64,000 nt of DNA from Thalassia testudinum (lineage: Eukaryota; Streptophyta; Magnoliopsida; Alismatales; Hydrocharitaceae), in NCBI GenBank assembly GCA_037157565.1, contig JAZHRO010000026.1, positions 31,548,501 to 31,612,500 of the forward strand, in the 5' to 3' direction. The position numbers and the translations under genes were made by a program. This document shows, in pieces, positions 10,001-21,391 of the stretch. The notes under the pieces were generated by a model. It saw only the letters and a program-made list of their open reading frames with translations. It was not told the origin of the DNA and made no database searches. The stretch's first letter is position 1. The number at the start of each line of letters is the position of its first letter.

Positions 10001-11095
10001 TTATTTTTGGAATGTTAACCATTTCATTGAAAAGGAAGAGTTAGACGCAGCCCAATTAAAGATGGAGAGGAAAGAGAGAAGTCCGAATTCCTCTCGAAGC
10101 GGGTAAAGTTGATTTCAGTGGTAATGGAAGGATACAAAATCTACCACGAAAAGAAAAATAAAAAAAACAGACAGAAAATAACAAAAACACAAAGAATGCG
10201 TCCAAAGTGCTTTAGTTCTAGTTATTCTCAAGCAGCAACTTCTGCGTTCGTTGATGATGGCCACGCCACCAAGAGGAAGACCTGACGACCAGGATGATAT
10301 GCGGAAACGAGAAATCCGAAAGATATTAGAGCCGAAATAAATCAAGAAATACTTGATTGAATGAAATCAGGTGTCACACGTGATCTCCAAGGACAAAAGG
10401 TAGGTAGGTAGGCTACAGAGGTGAGGGTATGAAACAGGAGCATCCAGCAACACCGATACATATGTTCAGCGAGAGGATGTCATGGGAGACGAAGGACTGC
10501 AGCCAGCGAGAATAGAGTAAGTAAGCAATACACTCCCTCAACCTTCAAAACTCCGAGGGGAAGGACCTCAGGTAACAAGGTCCTCACGACCGCTGCCATC
10601 CGCACTGCAACTACCACCATGAGCACCACCAACAGGATGCAACCACTGCAGTGGCACCACAGCTAGAAGCATTGCCGCCAATGACGCAAGCAAACAACGG
10701 CGACACCCAACAGCAGCATCGGCACCCCAAGCAAGCGTCACCACCTCGGTGAGCGTCGAATAGGCGAGCACCACTGTTGTAAGGGAGGCCACCAGCCACA
10801 CCATCGAGCAGTCAAGCACCGATGACCATAGGAGCGAGAACCGCTGAACCAAGGACTCCTAAGAAGTCGAGAAGAAGAAGGGAGGTGGAGATTGAAAATA
10901 AAGAAAGAAGAGAGGGAGGAGGGGTCCCCGACCGACGAGAAGTAGCCGATGGAGGGCCCAAAAGGTGGAAGCGCGCTAAGGATTTAGTTGTCTCACGAAA
11001 GGGGGAACCGCTCTCGCTACGCCAGCAATATCGGCCGTTCAAAAACTACATAAAAGAAGGTCATGGCTTTAAGAAGCCAATGCCCAGAAGTTAAT
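10001..11095. other. Mixed stretch with GC-rich block 10,550-11,050
   Basis: ORFs are open on both strands in the GC-rich block (10,568-10,852 minus, 10,812-11,042 minus, 10,822-11,094 plus) because stops are rare there. The plus ORF is Arg/Lys/Glu-rich with no motif. It may be an exon or a retroelement piece, but no assignment is supported. Confidence 0.3.
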
Positions 11096-14080
11096 CTCTC
11101 TTAATATATAAATATATTTTTTCATTTAATTTATTGTAATAATAGTTTATAAGGCAATCGACATCTTTTCTACCTGCTGCTAACAGTGTAACCAGACATA
11201 AAAGTCGAGATTTTGAGGGAAACAAAGCGTCATTGGCAGAATTATTTCAGGGGCAATCTACTTATTTCTGACTAATTATATCCGGGGGAAATCTAATAAT
11301 CGATATGATTTTAAAAGCAATAACTCCAAGCCACCCACGATCCGATTACCATATAATTCGGTTTGCATACGAATGGGGGGCCACTGAAATTGGCCAAAAA
11401 GCAAGTTTGTTTACACCCACCTGCCTGCACTGCAGCACCACTATCAATGTCTTAGAAATCAAATCGGTGATTGAGTTGATTTGAATTTTTTTACTGATTC
11501 AACTAGTCATTTTTACTGATTGAATCTGTAATTTGTAAGTTAGTACGTGAGAAAATTGAGAAAAATCAAACTGTAATATCTTTGAATTAATTTATATTAA
11601 TTTAATCAAGCTCAATTGAATTAAACTTATGTTAAATAAAAAGTTATCGAAGATACGTGGTAGAAAAAGTGTTTTATAATTTTAATTATATTAAAATTAA
11701 CATGATTTAATCAATTTCTAAATAAAAATAAAAAATATAAACGAAATTAAAAATTTAACCTTCAAAAATACATAGTTCAGTTCTTTGAATTTTTATTTCA
11801 TATTATAAAGTAACGTGTGTTTTCTTTTTTCTTTTTCTTAACTCTTAAAAAAATAATCAACTGATTGATCTGATTAATCAATTTAATAGATTGGTTCTAT
11901 CCAATAGTTTCATTAAATTTTTAAAACATTGATTATTACCATCGATGTCTACAAATTTGAATGTGAGTCCTTTCTAGATTCAAAATTGTCTCACATGTTA
12001 TTGAAAGGTTGGTAGGATGACTAAATGATCTCGATCAACATCTTATTGGTTGTGCGATCAAATCTTATAATCATCCAATTTACATTACTCGGAAAAAGTG
12101 CTGTATATGCATTGCCTTGGAGAACTAATGTCAATTATATATCTTATACACATGACAATCTGGTTGTTTTGAAGCTTTCAAACATATTCTCAAATCTTTG
12201 TGGATCCTATCATGTACAACCACTCCCACCAAAAAAGGAAGAAAATCAAGCTTATGTTCTCTTTGTTGACTCTAAAACCTATTATTTTTATAATATAAGG
12301 CTATCATTGGATAAGACATTACATCAAAGGATATATAATAAGCCGCTTGAATCAGAGATCAAGAGCTTTCTCAATCCTTTCTTTCTCTAATTTTACTTCT
12401 AAAATAAGTAAGAAAGAAGTTAAGCAAAGTAATATAAATATTAGAATTTATCCAACAAGATGGTTCATATAATTTAATTAAATAATATAATTGGGTCAAG
12501 TATTGGTCAATGAATTAGTCAAATCGATTAAAATAAAAGAGGTTAGTGGTTATTATTGGGATTATGATTTCCTCCTATCCTATGCCTAAACTTAAAGCAT
12601 TAAAGGGAGAGTCCTAATAGAAATTGAGAAACTCTCGCCACCATCAAACAAAACCATCGCATTAATGGAAAAAGGGAAGGAAAACTCGTGAAGGAGATCT
12701 TGGTGGCTCGTTCGTACGCACTTGCCACATGTCCCCCACTTTCTCATCTCAGATGGTATTTGTATTGAAGTGCTATGGAGAGAAGGTAATGTTAAACCCT
12801 AATGTCCTATAATGTGGTGTTTCAAAATTGAAATAGTTTTTTTGTTTGGCATCATAGAAACTTTGTCTTGTATAGTCCTCGGGATTCAAAAACACATTAT
12901 AGCTTTTTCTTGATCGTGAACATTGAATATTGATCGAGGTTTATGTGTGGCTTTGAAAAGTTTTAAGTATTGATGAAGATAAATATCTAAATAATCAATT
13001 ACAAAAGATTGTTATCAATAAATTCCACTTAAGCGAGCATTATAATGCATGACCTCATAGTCATAGTGCAAGAGGATTTCTTCTTCTTCTTAATGGCCTG
13101 GAATTACAATTAGAAAAATTAAGAAAATTGATCATCCTAGGGTAATAGTAGTGATGAGAGTACGATCTCTCCCATTAAAATTAGTAGTCCCTATCATACA
13201 ACCATGCTCTAGTGGACTACAACTTTCCATCCCCAGTGGGAAATAAATAAGAGATAAAAGTTGCTTAAATATCATTGTATAAATCTCTAACCGTATTAGA
13301 AGTTGCATAGGCTACTAGTCTTTGGGGACAAGAAAAGAGAACCATTTTAATGAAGGCATTTTAGTTAACATTGAACTAATACAATTTAGGGAAGAGAGTG
13401 ACACAAGAGAAATAACTCTTTTAAAAAAAGAAATAACTTGGTTCAATGCTAAAAGAGAGTGAAGGTCCATTCCTAATAGAGGTGAAATAAGAGATGAAGT
13501 AAAAATCCTTTGTTCGCAACATTAGATAGGACATGAAAAAATTTATTTCCCAAAAGGACCATGGCTAGTTTGCTTCAAAATAGTTATCCATCTAAACCTT
13601 ACAAATATTTTTTCTTCCTTTCATTGAGGGAGGGTGACAATGAAAAGTTGAATGGTCAAAGCACCCCAACAAGTATTACTTTAATCGTACTAATTGAGTC
13701 CAATTTGAGAACTACTTTGGTGTTTTTTTTCTTGTAAGTTATCTTTGTGGTCAATTGCTCAACTTTCAAATTATTTTTTTATTTTCATGGCACTATTTTT
13801 TTTCTCATTACGACAACCTCGTGGCCAAGCACGAGGTAAAGACCCCCCCCTTCTCCCCCCTCCCACAAAAACCTTAAAACAACAATGACAGTGTTATTTG
13901 GCGAAAGTAGGAAACAAAGCAACACCTTCATCATGGAATTTTGCATGTTAGAGATGCAAACAAGCTTGGATTGAATCCAAAAACCAATTGCATAGAGGAT
14001 TCTCTTTGATGAGGGGCAAAAAGCACCCTTGGATCCAAAACTTCGTGTGTAGTCCAGCAGAAGATCCGTTTACCCGGTTA
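11096..14080. other. Long AT-rich intergenic stretch, one unassigned 121-codon ORF
   Basis: The composition is strongly AT-rich with poly-A/T runs. ORF 12,025-12,390 plus (121 codons) is the longest and has ordinary amino-acid composition with a hydrophobic N-terminus, but no motif, start context or neighbour supports it as a gene. No tRNA, terminal repeat or hairpin was found. The last 5 bases before 14,086 belong to the target duplication of the next element. Confidence 0.35.
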
Positions 14081-15908
14081 CAAGGTGTAACGACCCGATT
14101 CCTGAGTCCCTACGAGACACGAGAACCGGACCAACTCGACTAATCTCAAGACCTAGTAGTCCAACGAGGAAGTAACCAAAAGAGCAGTAAAATAAACCAC
14201 ATTCAACATGAAATATAACTAGCAGTAACAAAATACAGCAGTAAGAAAAAGAACTACTACAGCATGTACCACCACAACAGTAGAACAACATTTATAACAT
14301 AACAAGAACTGCAAGTAAAGAAAGTACATAGAGTAACAAGAACTACTCACTACAGTGGAAACAAAAAGGGCACAAAAGAGCAGTGGTGACTCTACTGGAC
14401 CCTACTCGGCTCAGCGTCCTCTGCAACCACTGACCCTCGCTGCTCAACACCTGGTCCTGAAAGGTAATGAGTGTAACACGTCAGCGAAACGCTGAGTAGA
14501 GTGGCAGCTAAAACTAAGAAAGCAATAAAGTGGACAGTAGCTGTTTTATTTTCTTTCTTCCTTTATTTACGTCTTTCTATTGTTTCACCATTTATCTATT
14601 TCTCAGATCCTTCACTTGATCTCGAATGTTCCTCATGAGAACGATCTTGATTGCAGTCTTTTCCGAACAGTAGAAGTAGCATGTGGTGCTCTCCTGGCCG
14701 GGAGAGTCCCCCGTGGTGATCCTATTCTCAGTCAACCACCCCAAGGTCACGGACAGATGTAACGGTGACTACGGCACGCGCGATAAACGCACAGGTAGCT
14801 AACCCGCACTGGCACGCGGTCAGTCGTTTCCGTTAACGGGTGCGCCCAAAGCACAGCACGGAACCAGTACAGGGCAGAGCCCTTTCAGTAACAGGGTCCA
14901 ACCCTTCCACAGTAACCAAACAGGGGCCTTGCCACTCCACAGTCCGCGCACCCTCGCCTGACTACCCTGGTTTTCCCAGTGGGCCTAACAAGTCGGTGTA
15001 GGTGAGCTAGCAGAACCCCGAGGCCCGTGGGGTAGCTAGTACTCGCTCTACACTAGTAGCTCTCCCCAGTATTGTGTACACGAGGGCCAAAAAGTCGGTA
15101 CAAAGTGGCCAGACCCATCCCCGGGTCCCTGGGGCGGCTGGCTCCGCTCTGCACTAAGCAGGTAACAGGTGTTTCCCCTGGTACTACGTACCCAAGAGAC
15201 AACACACCTCCACATCTTTCCTTCTCAGTTCCATTTCATTCTCTTTCCAGGAGTTCTACTCCTAACTCCCCGTAGGGTTCCAGCTCTTTTAACTCAGCAC
15301 ATTCAGGTTTCACCCTTCCAGTTTCATGTTCATACAATCCATGTTCTCAATCACGTGTATTTATTCATAACAGGCAGCTGTTAAATCAATTTACAGGCAG
15401 CGATTTGTTCCTTTCCATTTTTCCACAACTGCAGTATTCGTATATTCCACTAGTTTTCCCATCCTAGGATTCATGCCATACTCTAGGATCTATCATACAA
15501 TCTAGTTTTCCAGCCCTAGGATTCATGTAACACCCTAGGATCTACCATTCATTCTAGTTTCTCATTCCTAGGATTCATGCAATGTCCTAAGTTCTATTTA
15601 TGGTTCCATAATTTAACAGATTATACTAATAAACTTAAAAGTCACTCTACCAGTTACAACAGGAGTGCTGGGGGCGTGGTCGGGAATCCCGCGTGCCTCC
15701 GCAACCCTCAAGACTGTAATGGAACGGGGTCCTATCACAAGGATCAAACACAAGGAGTTTCTCAAAATAGTATCTAATTACTGTAGACGGGTAGAGGATT
15801 TTATTCCGAAAAGGATGCAACTCGAAACGCGAAAAACGGACTCCGAACGGGCCCTAAACGGGTCGAAAACGACGAAATAGTGCAAAATCAGACATCTGGA
15901 ACATCTTC

Positions 15909-16746
15909 CAGACGTCTTAAAAATGGGGATCAGATGGTACTTTGTCCTGCGTAGTCTTTCAGACGTCCAGAAGCCTGCGGGGGCGTCTGGCCTAGTTTCC
16001 AGACGTCCGATGGTCACCCCGGACGTCTGGAAGTCCTTCAAGTCGTCTGGCACCGCTGCCAGACGTCTGATTCGCGTTGGATGCGAATCTCAGAACCTGC
16101 GCGTACCCATTCCTCGCTCTCAGTACGGACGGTCGCAGAAAAGGAAGAAGACGAAAAAATAACTTACTTACCAGACGTCTGGACAGTCCTCCAGACGTCT
16201 TCCCCGTCGTCTGGTTGGATTCCCAGACGTCTGATTCTGGAAAATTTTCCAGAATCAGAGCGCGACCCGCCCTCCGTCCGCGACGCACGGCCGCGCCGCG
16301 CCTCGTCCGCCTGCTGCTCGAGCTGTTGCAGGCCTCCCACGTCACCCCGCGTCTGCTGCTCACCCGCTGGCCGGCTCTAGCAGCCCCGGCAAGCTCGCCC
16401 TCACGGCCGGGCGCCTCCTCCCTCGCGCAACACCTCCTCCCGCACTCGCTGCGGCTGCCGCCGCCGCCGCTCGCTCGCGCTCGCACTCGCTGGAAGAAGA
16501 AGGAGGAGCGGAGGTGATGAGAGTGAGGGAGAGGGCAAGGGCCCTTTTAAAGCCGCGCGGGGAGAGAGAAAGAGAGGGGCACAGCCTGCGCCCGTAGGAG
16601 GAGAGGGAAAAAGACGTCGCAGGTCTGCAGGTGCGCAGACGAAATCGCGCGTGCCGCAGAAAAATGAATTCCAGACGTCTGGAAGGGGTTCCAGACGTTT
16701 GTTCAGACGTTTGGGCCACCTCCCAGACGTCTTAAAATACGTCTTG
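15909..16746. promoter_or_regulatory. Cluster of GACGTC palindromes in solo LTR 1
   Basis: About 15 exact or one-mismatch copies of (C)CAGACGTCTG(G) were counted, for example 16,060-16,069 and 16,172-16,181, in two sub-clusters (15,909-16,236 and 16,670-16,746). GACGTC is the C-box core bound by plant bZIP factors (established). A promoter role here is inference from position around the LTR TATA box. Confidence 0.6.
16543..16552 (-). promoter_or_regulatory. TATA-like box of solo LTR 1
   Basis: Read on the minus strand this is CTTTAAAAGG. The two homologous LTRs have TATTTAAA (49,807) and CTATATAAG (58,704) at the corresponding place. Confidence 0.45.
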
Positions 16747-16833
16747 AAGCCGCGTTCGTAACACAAGGTATGTAGGCGGGTTCGGCCTTACCTGACTTGC
16801 TTTGTAACTGACGAGGTCGGCCTACACACGAAT

Positions 16834-18573
16834 AGTGGTAGATTGCCCCTCCAAAATCCTTGTCGTGGAACTGCTCCCCTCCATTTGATCTTTCGCAGAT
16901 ATTACTCCTAGAAAGCAGAAACCTGCTCTGATACCAATTGTAATTCTCTATGGGAGGGGGTGAGATATGTGTGACGTATAAAATGCAGAATAAAAATATA
17001 ACAATATCACAAAATGAGCAATCACACAATGTACACAAGTATTTTTAGGTAGAAACCTAAACTGAGTGAAAACCACCACCTAACCCTCTCGAGTTAGGAT
17101 TTCCCGATCGATCTAGTCGATCAAATCCACTATACGAACTACTTAAACAAGGGTAGTTCAACCTCAATTACAATCACGTTACAAGTACGAGGGTAGCGTT
17201 CCTCAACCCCTCCTCTTCATAAGGAGGATTTTGTCTCACGAAGGAGACGGGAATTCGCAACGCGAATACTCAACCAATAACAAAGAAAGATTACAAAGCA
17301 ACCTATAGAGCCAACAAAGATTAACCTAGTTACTATAGGTAAAGATACTTCCCTTTGCTTGGAAGTGCGTTGGCTTGACGTGGGTGTGTGAACCACGCGG
17401 CGGCACTTGGTCGCTCTTGTAATCTTGGAGGGAGAGCAGGTGCACAAACGAAGATGAAGCTCTCAGGTGTGGACACGGGCTTTGGAGAGCTTAAAACTTC
17501 TTCTTAGTATTGATGTGACATAATAAGAGTGGAAAGTAATCTTACAAGGTGTGTTTCGACAAGACAAGGGTCCTCCTCTATTTATAGAGGGCCTAGGAAG
17601 GCTTTGGAAGCTCTTAGAAAGCTTCCATAGTCGTTAGGGTTGAACCTAAGGCAAAACAGGCCGTAATCAAAATCAATCATGATTCTGATAGGGTCATTAG
17701 ACGTCTGGTTCGAGTATCAGATGTCTGGAAAACCTGTTTAAGACATCTGGGAACTAAGTGAGACGTTTGATTCTAGGCGGGTTTCCTTACTGACTTGGTT
17801 CAGACCTAAACAGGGTTTTAGTGCATGACCATCAGATGACATACAGGACGTCTAGCCCTAGGTCTGGACGTTTAAAAACGTATTATACTACAGAAATGGA
17901 TTCCCAAGATAGGCTAACGACTAAAAAATCTTACGAAGAAGATTTTGGGTCAGTCGAGGCAAAATAGTTACATATCAAACGTCTAGGGTCCTCTACAGAC
18001 GTCTGATATAACCCTAACGATCATATTCTCAAAGCTTACTTAGGAAGCCAACGTTTCACTAATTGGACGTCTGGCACAAACATCAGACACCTTCTAAGAC
18101 GTCTGAACTAAGGTCTGGACATCTAATTTCATCAGACAGAAGCTATAAAGTCTAGTCTAAGTTATTGGACGTTTGAGTCAATAGTCAGATGTCTTAAAAG
18201 TCACTACCAGACATCTAATTTTCATATTAAACGTCCGATTAGGCTGTCAAAATCTTATTTTGGTTTTCTAAGTTCACTATAAAAAACCTAAGTATGTTAA
18301 GGTTGTGCAGGTGTTTCTAGGACTACTTTAAGGGTTCTTTGAGGCTCTTTAACATAAAAGGAAATCTATCCTATTCTAGTCTTCACGCTTCTTCATGCAA
18401 TCGCTCCTTGCGAAGTTCCTTTGTTCTCCGTCAAGCTCCTCCAATCCGTCATGGATGCGAGCTCAGACTCTATCTAAACACGTTTCCATTTGCAATTAAC
18501 CTGAAATCTAAGACTTCAAGTGCAAATGTTAAATAACACGTGTTTTGTTATCATCAAAATAGATGATTATGGT
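16834..18573 (-). mobile_element. Ty1/copia LTR plus primer site and gag start, minus copy, tip split off at 39,830-39,844
   Basis: This matches the plus-strand copia element at 40,393: gag-start homology 16,834-16,919, primer site complement 16,920-16,938 (GCTCTGATACCAA), and LTR 16,939-18,573. The last 15 bp of the LTR tip (CTCTAGCACCAACA) lie at 39,830-39,844, beyond the Athila-like element, whose ATGGT target duplication interrupts this LTR. The rest of the internal region is missing. GACGTC-type motifs, many decayed to AGATGTCTG, lie at about 17,695-18,240. Confidence 0.85.
17579..17586 (-). promoter_or_regulatory. TATA box of the minus copia LTR
   Basis: TATAAATA read on the minus strand, within CCTCTATAAATAGAGG. 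The same block occurs in the plus LTRs at 41,453 and 45,268. Confidence 0.6.
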
Positions 18574-21353
18574 TGGTGGCGTGCTGTTTCTTGCTCTTGG
18601 TGGTGTTATAATGATTAATTCATTGTAGTATATTACAAAAAATGGTCACCAGTTTATTACAATTTATTACTCAGAATTAAAAGTTTCCCGAGGTCGAACT
18701 CAGGGAGCACACGTCATTCTAGAAACATAAAGGTTCACAATTCTGTTACAAAAAAATAAGAGAGAGGGAGTGAGCAAAAGTTCTCTTTTTCTTCTTTCTC
18801 TTAGCTTCTTCTTTCTTCTCTTTTCCTCTTTTCCTTCAGCTGATTCTTTTCTTTCTCTTTTCCTTGCGTCTTCTTCTTCTCTCTTTTCTTACTATGTCTT
18901 CACTTCTTCAGTCTGCCTTCTTCTTTCTTCTTGTCCTTTGCTACAGTTCTTCTTCTCTCTTCCTTTTCTCTGCTGCTGCTTCTTTCTTCTTTCTTCTTTG
19001 TCTTCTTCTTTCTTCAGCAGCTCCTTCCTTCTTCTTTTCTTTTTCTTCTCTTCTTCTCTTCCTTTTCCCTGATCTGAACGTCTGATTCTTCGAGTCAGAT
19101 GCCTTATCGGCGCTGTTGCTACAGTGCCTCCTTCTTCTCTTCTTCTGTTGTCTTCTTTTCTTCTTCAGCTTCTTCCTCTTCTTCTCTTTGCTGCGGCTTC
19201 TCCTTCACCTTCTTCTTTCTTCTCTCTTCTTCTTCCTCACCTATTCCCTACACACACGCGATGCAAAACCTACCCCTACCCTTTCCCGCGTCTCTCTCTC
19301 TCTGAATCTCTCTTTCGTATGCTCTCCCAAAGCTGGGTAATCAGGTCGGGTCGCTTGCCCGGGTCGAAGCACACCGGCGTGGGTGTGGTGCGCTAGGAGT
19401 GCTCAGGAGTGGGGTAATCGGGTCACGGGTCAGGTCTGCGTGGGCAGTGCCGTGGACGAGACTTGGTGGATAGGTGAAGAGGGACCTCACCCCAGTGTTT
19501 CGAGGCAAAAAGCCTATGCGACTTTTTCCTCTTATGTGTGGGCGCGCGCCCACACACTTTCGAGGTGGGACTAAAGTCCCACCTCCGATCTCGGGAGTCT
19601 GCGGGAGGAAGGTTCATTAAATTGGGGCAGCGGCAGAGGCCTAGGACCCCAATTGAGGCCCTGAGTGCGTGCGCAAAAGCCTTCCGCGTGACCTGGGACG
19701 AAGAGACCTAGGTGAAGCTCCCGAGCAAGCTTCACTTGCTCAACAATGGCGGCGAGGGTACGAGACCTGAAACCACCAATACGACCTTGCGGCCCTGTCA
19801 GAATACTTGGTGAGCTTCGCCAGAGCACGGCGAAGACAGTCCAAGGGTTGGCGAGACACGAGAGTGCCTGCGGCCGTGCGCCTAGGGCACACTGCGTGCA
19901 TGAGAGTGGGTGTGTTCGGGGGGTGTTCTGGAGGTGTGGCGTGGTGAATGGAGTGCGGATCTAGGTTCAGTGAGGTGTCGCGGTGCTTAAGGGGTAGTTG
20001 GCGAGGTGGATGGAGGCGTGGAGTGGTGGAAATGCCTCGCCGGAGGGCGGTTGGAGATGGAGAAGTTGGTGATGGACAGTGGTGGTCAGTGAGTGGAACA
20101 ACAAATTGATAAGGGGGAAATAAAGGGGAGAGTAAAGGGAAGAGTTTTACCTACTTAACTGACGAAAGGGGAGGAGGAAGGTGCTCGGCGCGTGCCTGCC
20201 GACGCTGGAGATGAAGATGCCCAGAGAGGGGTAACGACAACGAGGAGGTCAGGAAGGTGCCAGCTGGTGTGGCCTGGCACGGGAGGACGAGGCGAAGTAA
20301 ACTCCACTACAGGTATGGCAGCAGAGCGACGAAGGGGCGGAGGAAGGGTCACCAGAGCCTGCGGGCACTTTACCTGAGGAGGGTGAGATGAGGTTTGGGG
20401 GAATTCCTCAGCCAAATCAGCAGCCCCAGCCGCTTCTTATAAAGGTGTTGGCGAGGAGAGGATCTCGAGGGGGCGACGTGGGGAGTTCGCTGGAGAATGG
20501 TCGGAGAGTAGACCCATTCCTATCGTGTATTCACACGAGAGGCATGGGCAGCTGCAAGGCAAGGGGGAGGGTCCTTGTGAAAGAGGACGACGCAAGGAAC
20601 CCCCCTTTCGTTTCTGAGAGCGGCCCCCATACCCTGCGCGGCGCCATCCTCTGCGCAAGGTCGCCGAAGGTATAGGCAGCTACGTGGGGTGGTAGAGGGA
20701 CCATTCTGTAAAGAGCGAAAGAGAAGTTGGGGGCAAAATGCAAGGGTTTAGAAAGATAAGGGTCGAAAAGTAATTTAAGAGGACAAATTTGTAAAGTAGG
20801 TCAAGATGGCATTCCCTTAGGTCCAAATTTTGGTATAAACCTAATTTTGACCTAAGGAATCCAATGGTGAAGTTTGATTTTTGGTTTGACCACGTTTGAT
20901 CGGTAAATTTGCATAAAAACCTAAATTAGGTATGGTTCTCAATTTAAGTCAAGATAGGTTCCAAAGGCTAAATTGAAGGTTCTAAACCCTAGAGAATATT
21001 TTCCATGAATTTTAGGAGGTTTAGTTGATTTTTATCCTGCCTGGAACCTCATGAATTAAAGCAAATTTATTTTAGGGTTACAGAATGTCATTTAATTCCT
21101 AGAAAATTGCTATAACCCTTTTTGGATCTGGTCATCCCACTTTATTTCTTATTAAGCCCATTTGACCTGTGTTTAGACCCTTTGACACCCCGTCTGTGTA
21201 CTGCATTGATAAAATTATAGTTTTACCCCTTGTGAATTATTTTATTCTTAAATTTAGAATTCTCTGATTTAGGCTTTTCCTTAGATTTTGTAGGAGCTTT
21301 TGTACACTTGGATCAAAATATGCTAGTTGTGGTTCATGATGAGGCTCTCATCA
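18574..21353 (-). repeat. 3' LTR of the Athila-like element (2780 bp)
   Basis: Homologous to 37,255-39,824 and, more distantly, to 61,596-64,000. On the plus strand the first 500 bp hold a long pyrimidine tract (about 18,776-19,250). A 22-bp perfect palindrome (19,535-19,556) and a second one (19,563-19,584) follow, then a GC-rich block and an AT-rich tail. ORFs within it (18,770-19,396, 20,155-20,743) are low-complexity Ser/Phe/Leu or Arg/Pro shadows. It is longer than the other LTR because that one has lost about 270 bp near 39,331. Confidence 0.9.
20437..20445 (-). promoter_or_regulatory. TATA box of the Athila-like 3' LTR
   Basis: CCTTTATAA on the minus strand. The matching site in the 5' LTR is at 39,159-39,167, and a TATA-like CCTATAAATA lies at 63,349-63,358 in the third LTR. 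Confidence 0.5.
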
Positions 21354-21391
21354 TACCCCCATGCCTAGCTTTTGCTAGTCCCTTAGCAAAA
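21354..21391 (-). other. Polypurine tract with adjacent hairpin (Athila-like element)
   Basis: On the minus strand AGGCATGGGGGTA ends exactly at the LTR start TGATGAG. Just upstream is an 8-bp-stem hairpin (TTTTGCTA at 21,370-21,377 pairing with TAGCAAAA at 21,384-21,391). The same tract and hairpin border the nested element at 27,598-27,634. Polypurine tracts prime plus-strand DNA synthesis. Confidence 0.8.

Larger units (their letters stand above)
14086..16763 (-). mobile_element. Solo LTR of a Tekay/Del-type Ty3/gypsy element
   Basis: The ends are TGTAACGACCC at the left and CGTAACA at the right, and identical CAAGG target duplications lie at 14,081-14,085 and 16,764-16,768. There is no internal domain or second LTR, so it is a solo LTR of 2678 bp, the product of LTR-LTR recombination. 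It is homologous along its length to 49,625-52,354 (inverted) and to 56,223-58,928, the 3' LTR attached to a chromodomain pol. Read on the minus strand it ends ...GGGTCGTTACA, as these LTRs do before a primer site. The GC-rich U3 part (15,900-16,750) is packed with CAGACGTCTG-like palindromes. ORFs 15,992-16,486, 16,077-16,517 and 16,360-16,766 are shadows of this block. Confidence 0.88.

Noticed and set aside
12025..12390. 121-codon plus-strand ORF as a gene
   Set aside because: No recognisable motif or context in long AT-rich DNA; kept only as a note in the intergenic entry.
14086..14291. The TGTAACGACCC end as the 5' start of a plus-strand LTR
   Set aside because: The pol-linked copy shows that this end is the 3' end of the LTR in the element's orientation, so the solo LTR is minus-oriented.
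15992..16766. Overlapping 99-164-codon ORFs on both strands
   Set aside because: They fall in the GC-rich, GACGTC-repeat part of a solo LTR; repeated RRL/TSG/PDVW strings are translations of the palindrome in different frames.
18770..19396. Ser/Phe/Leu-rich ORFs (also at 37,483-38,164 and 61,812-62,233) that look like membrane proteins
   Set aside because: Translations of the TTC/CTT pyrimidine tract in Athila LTRs, open in all three forward frames.
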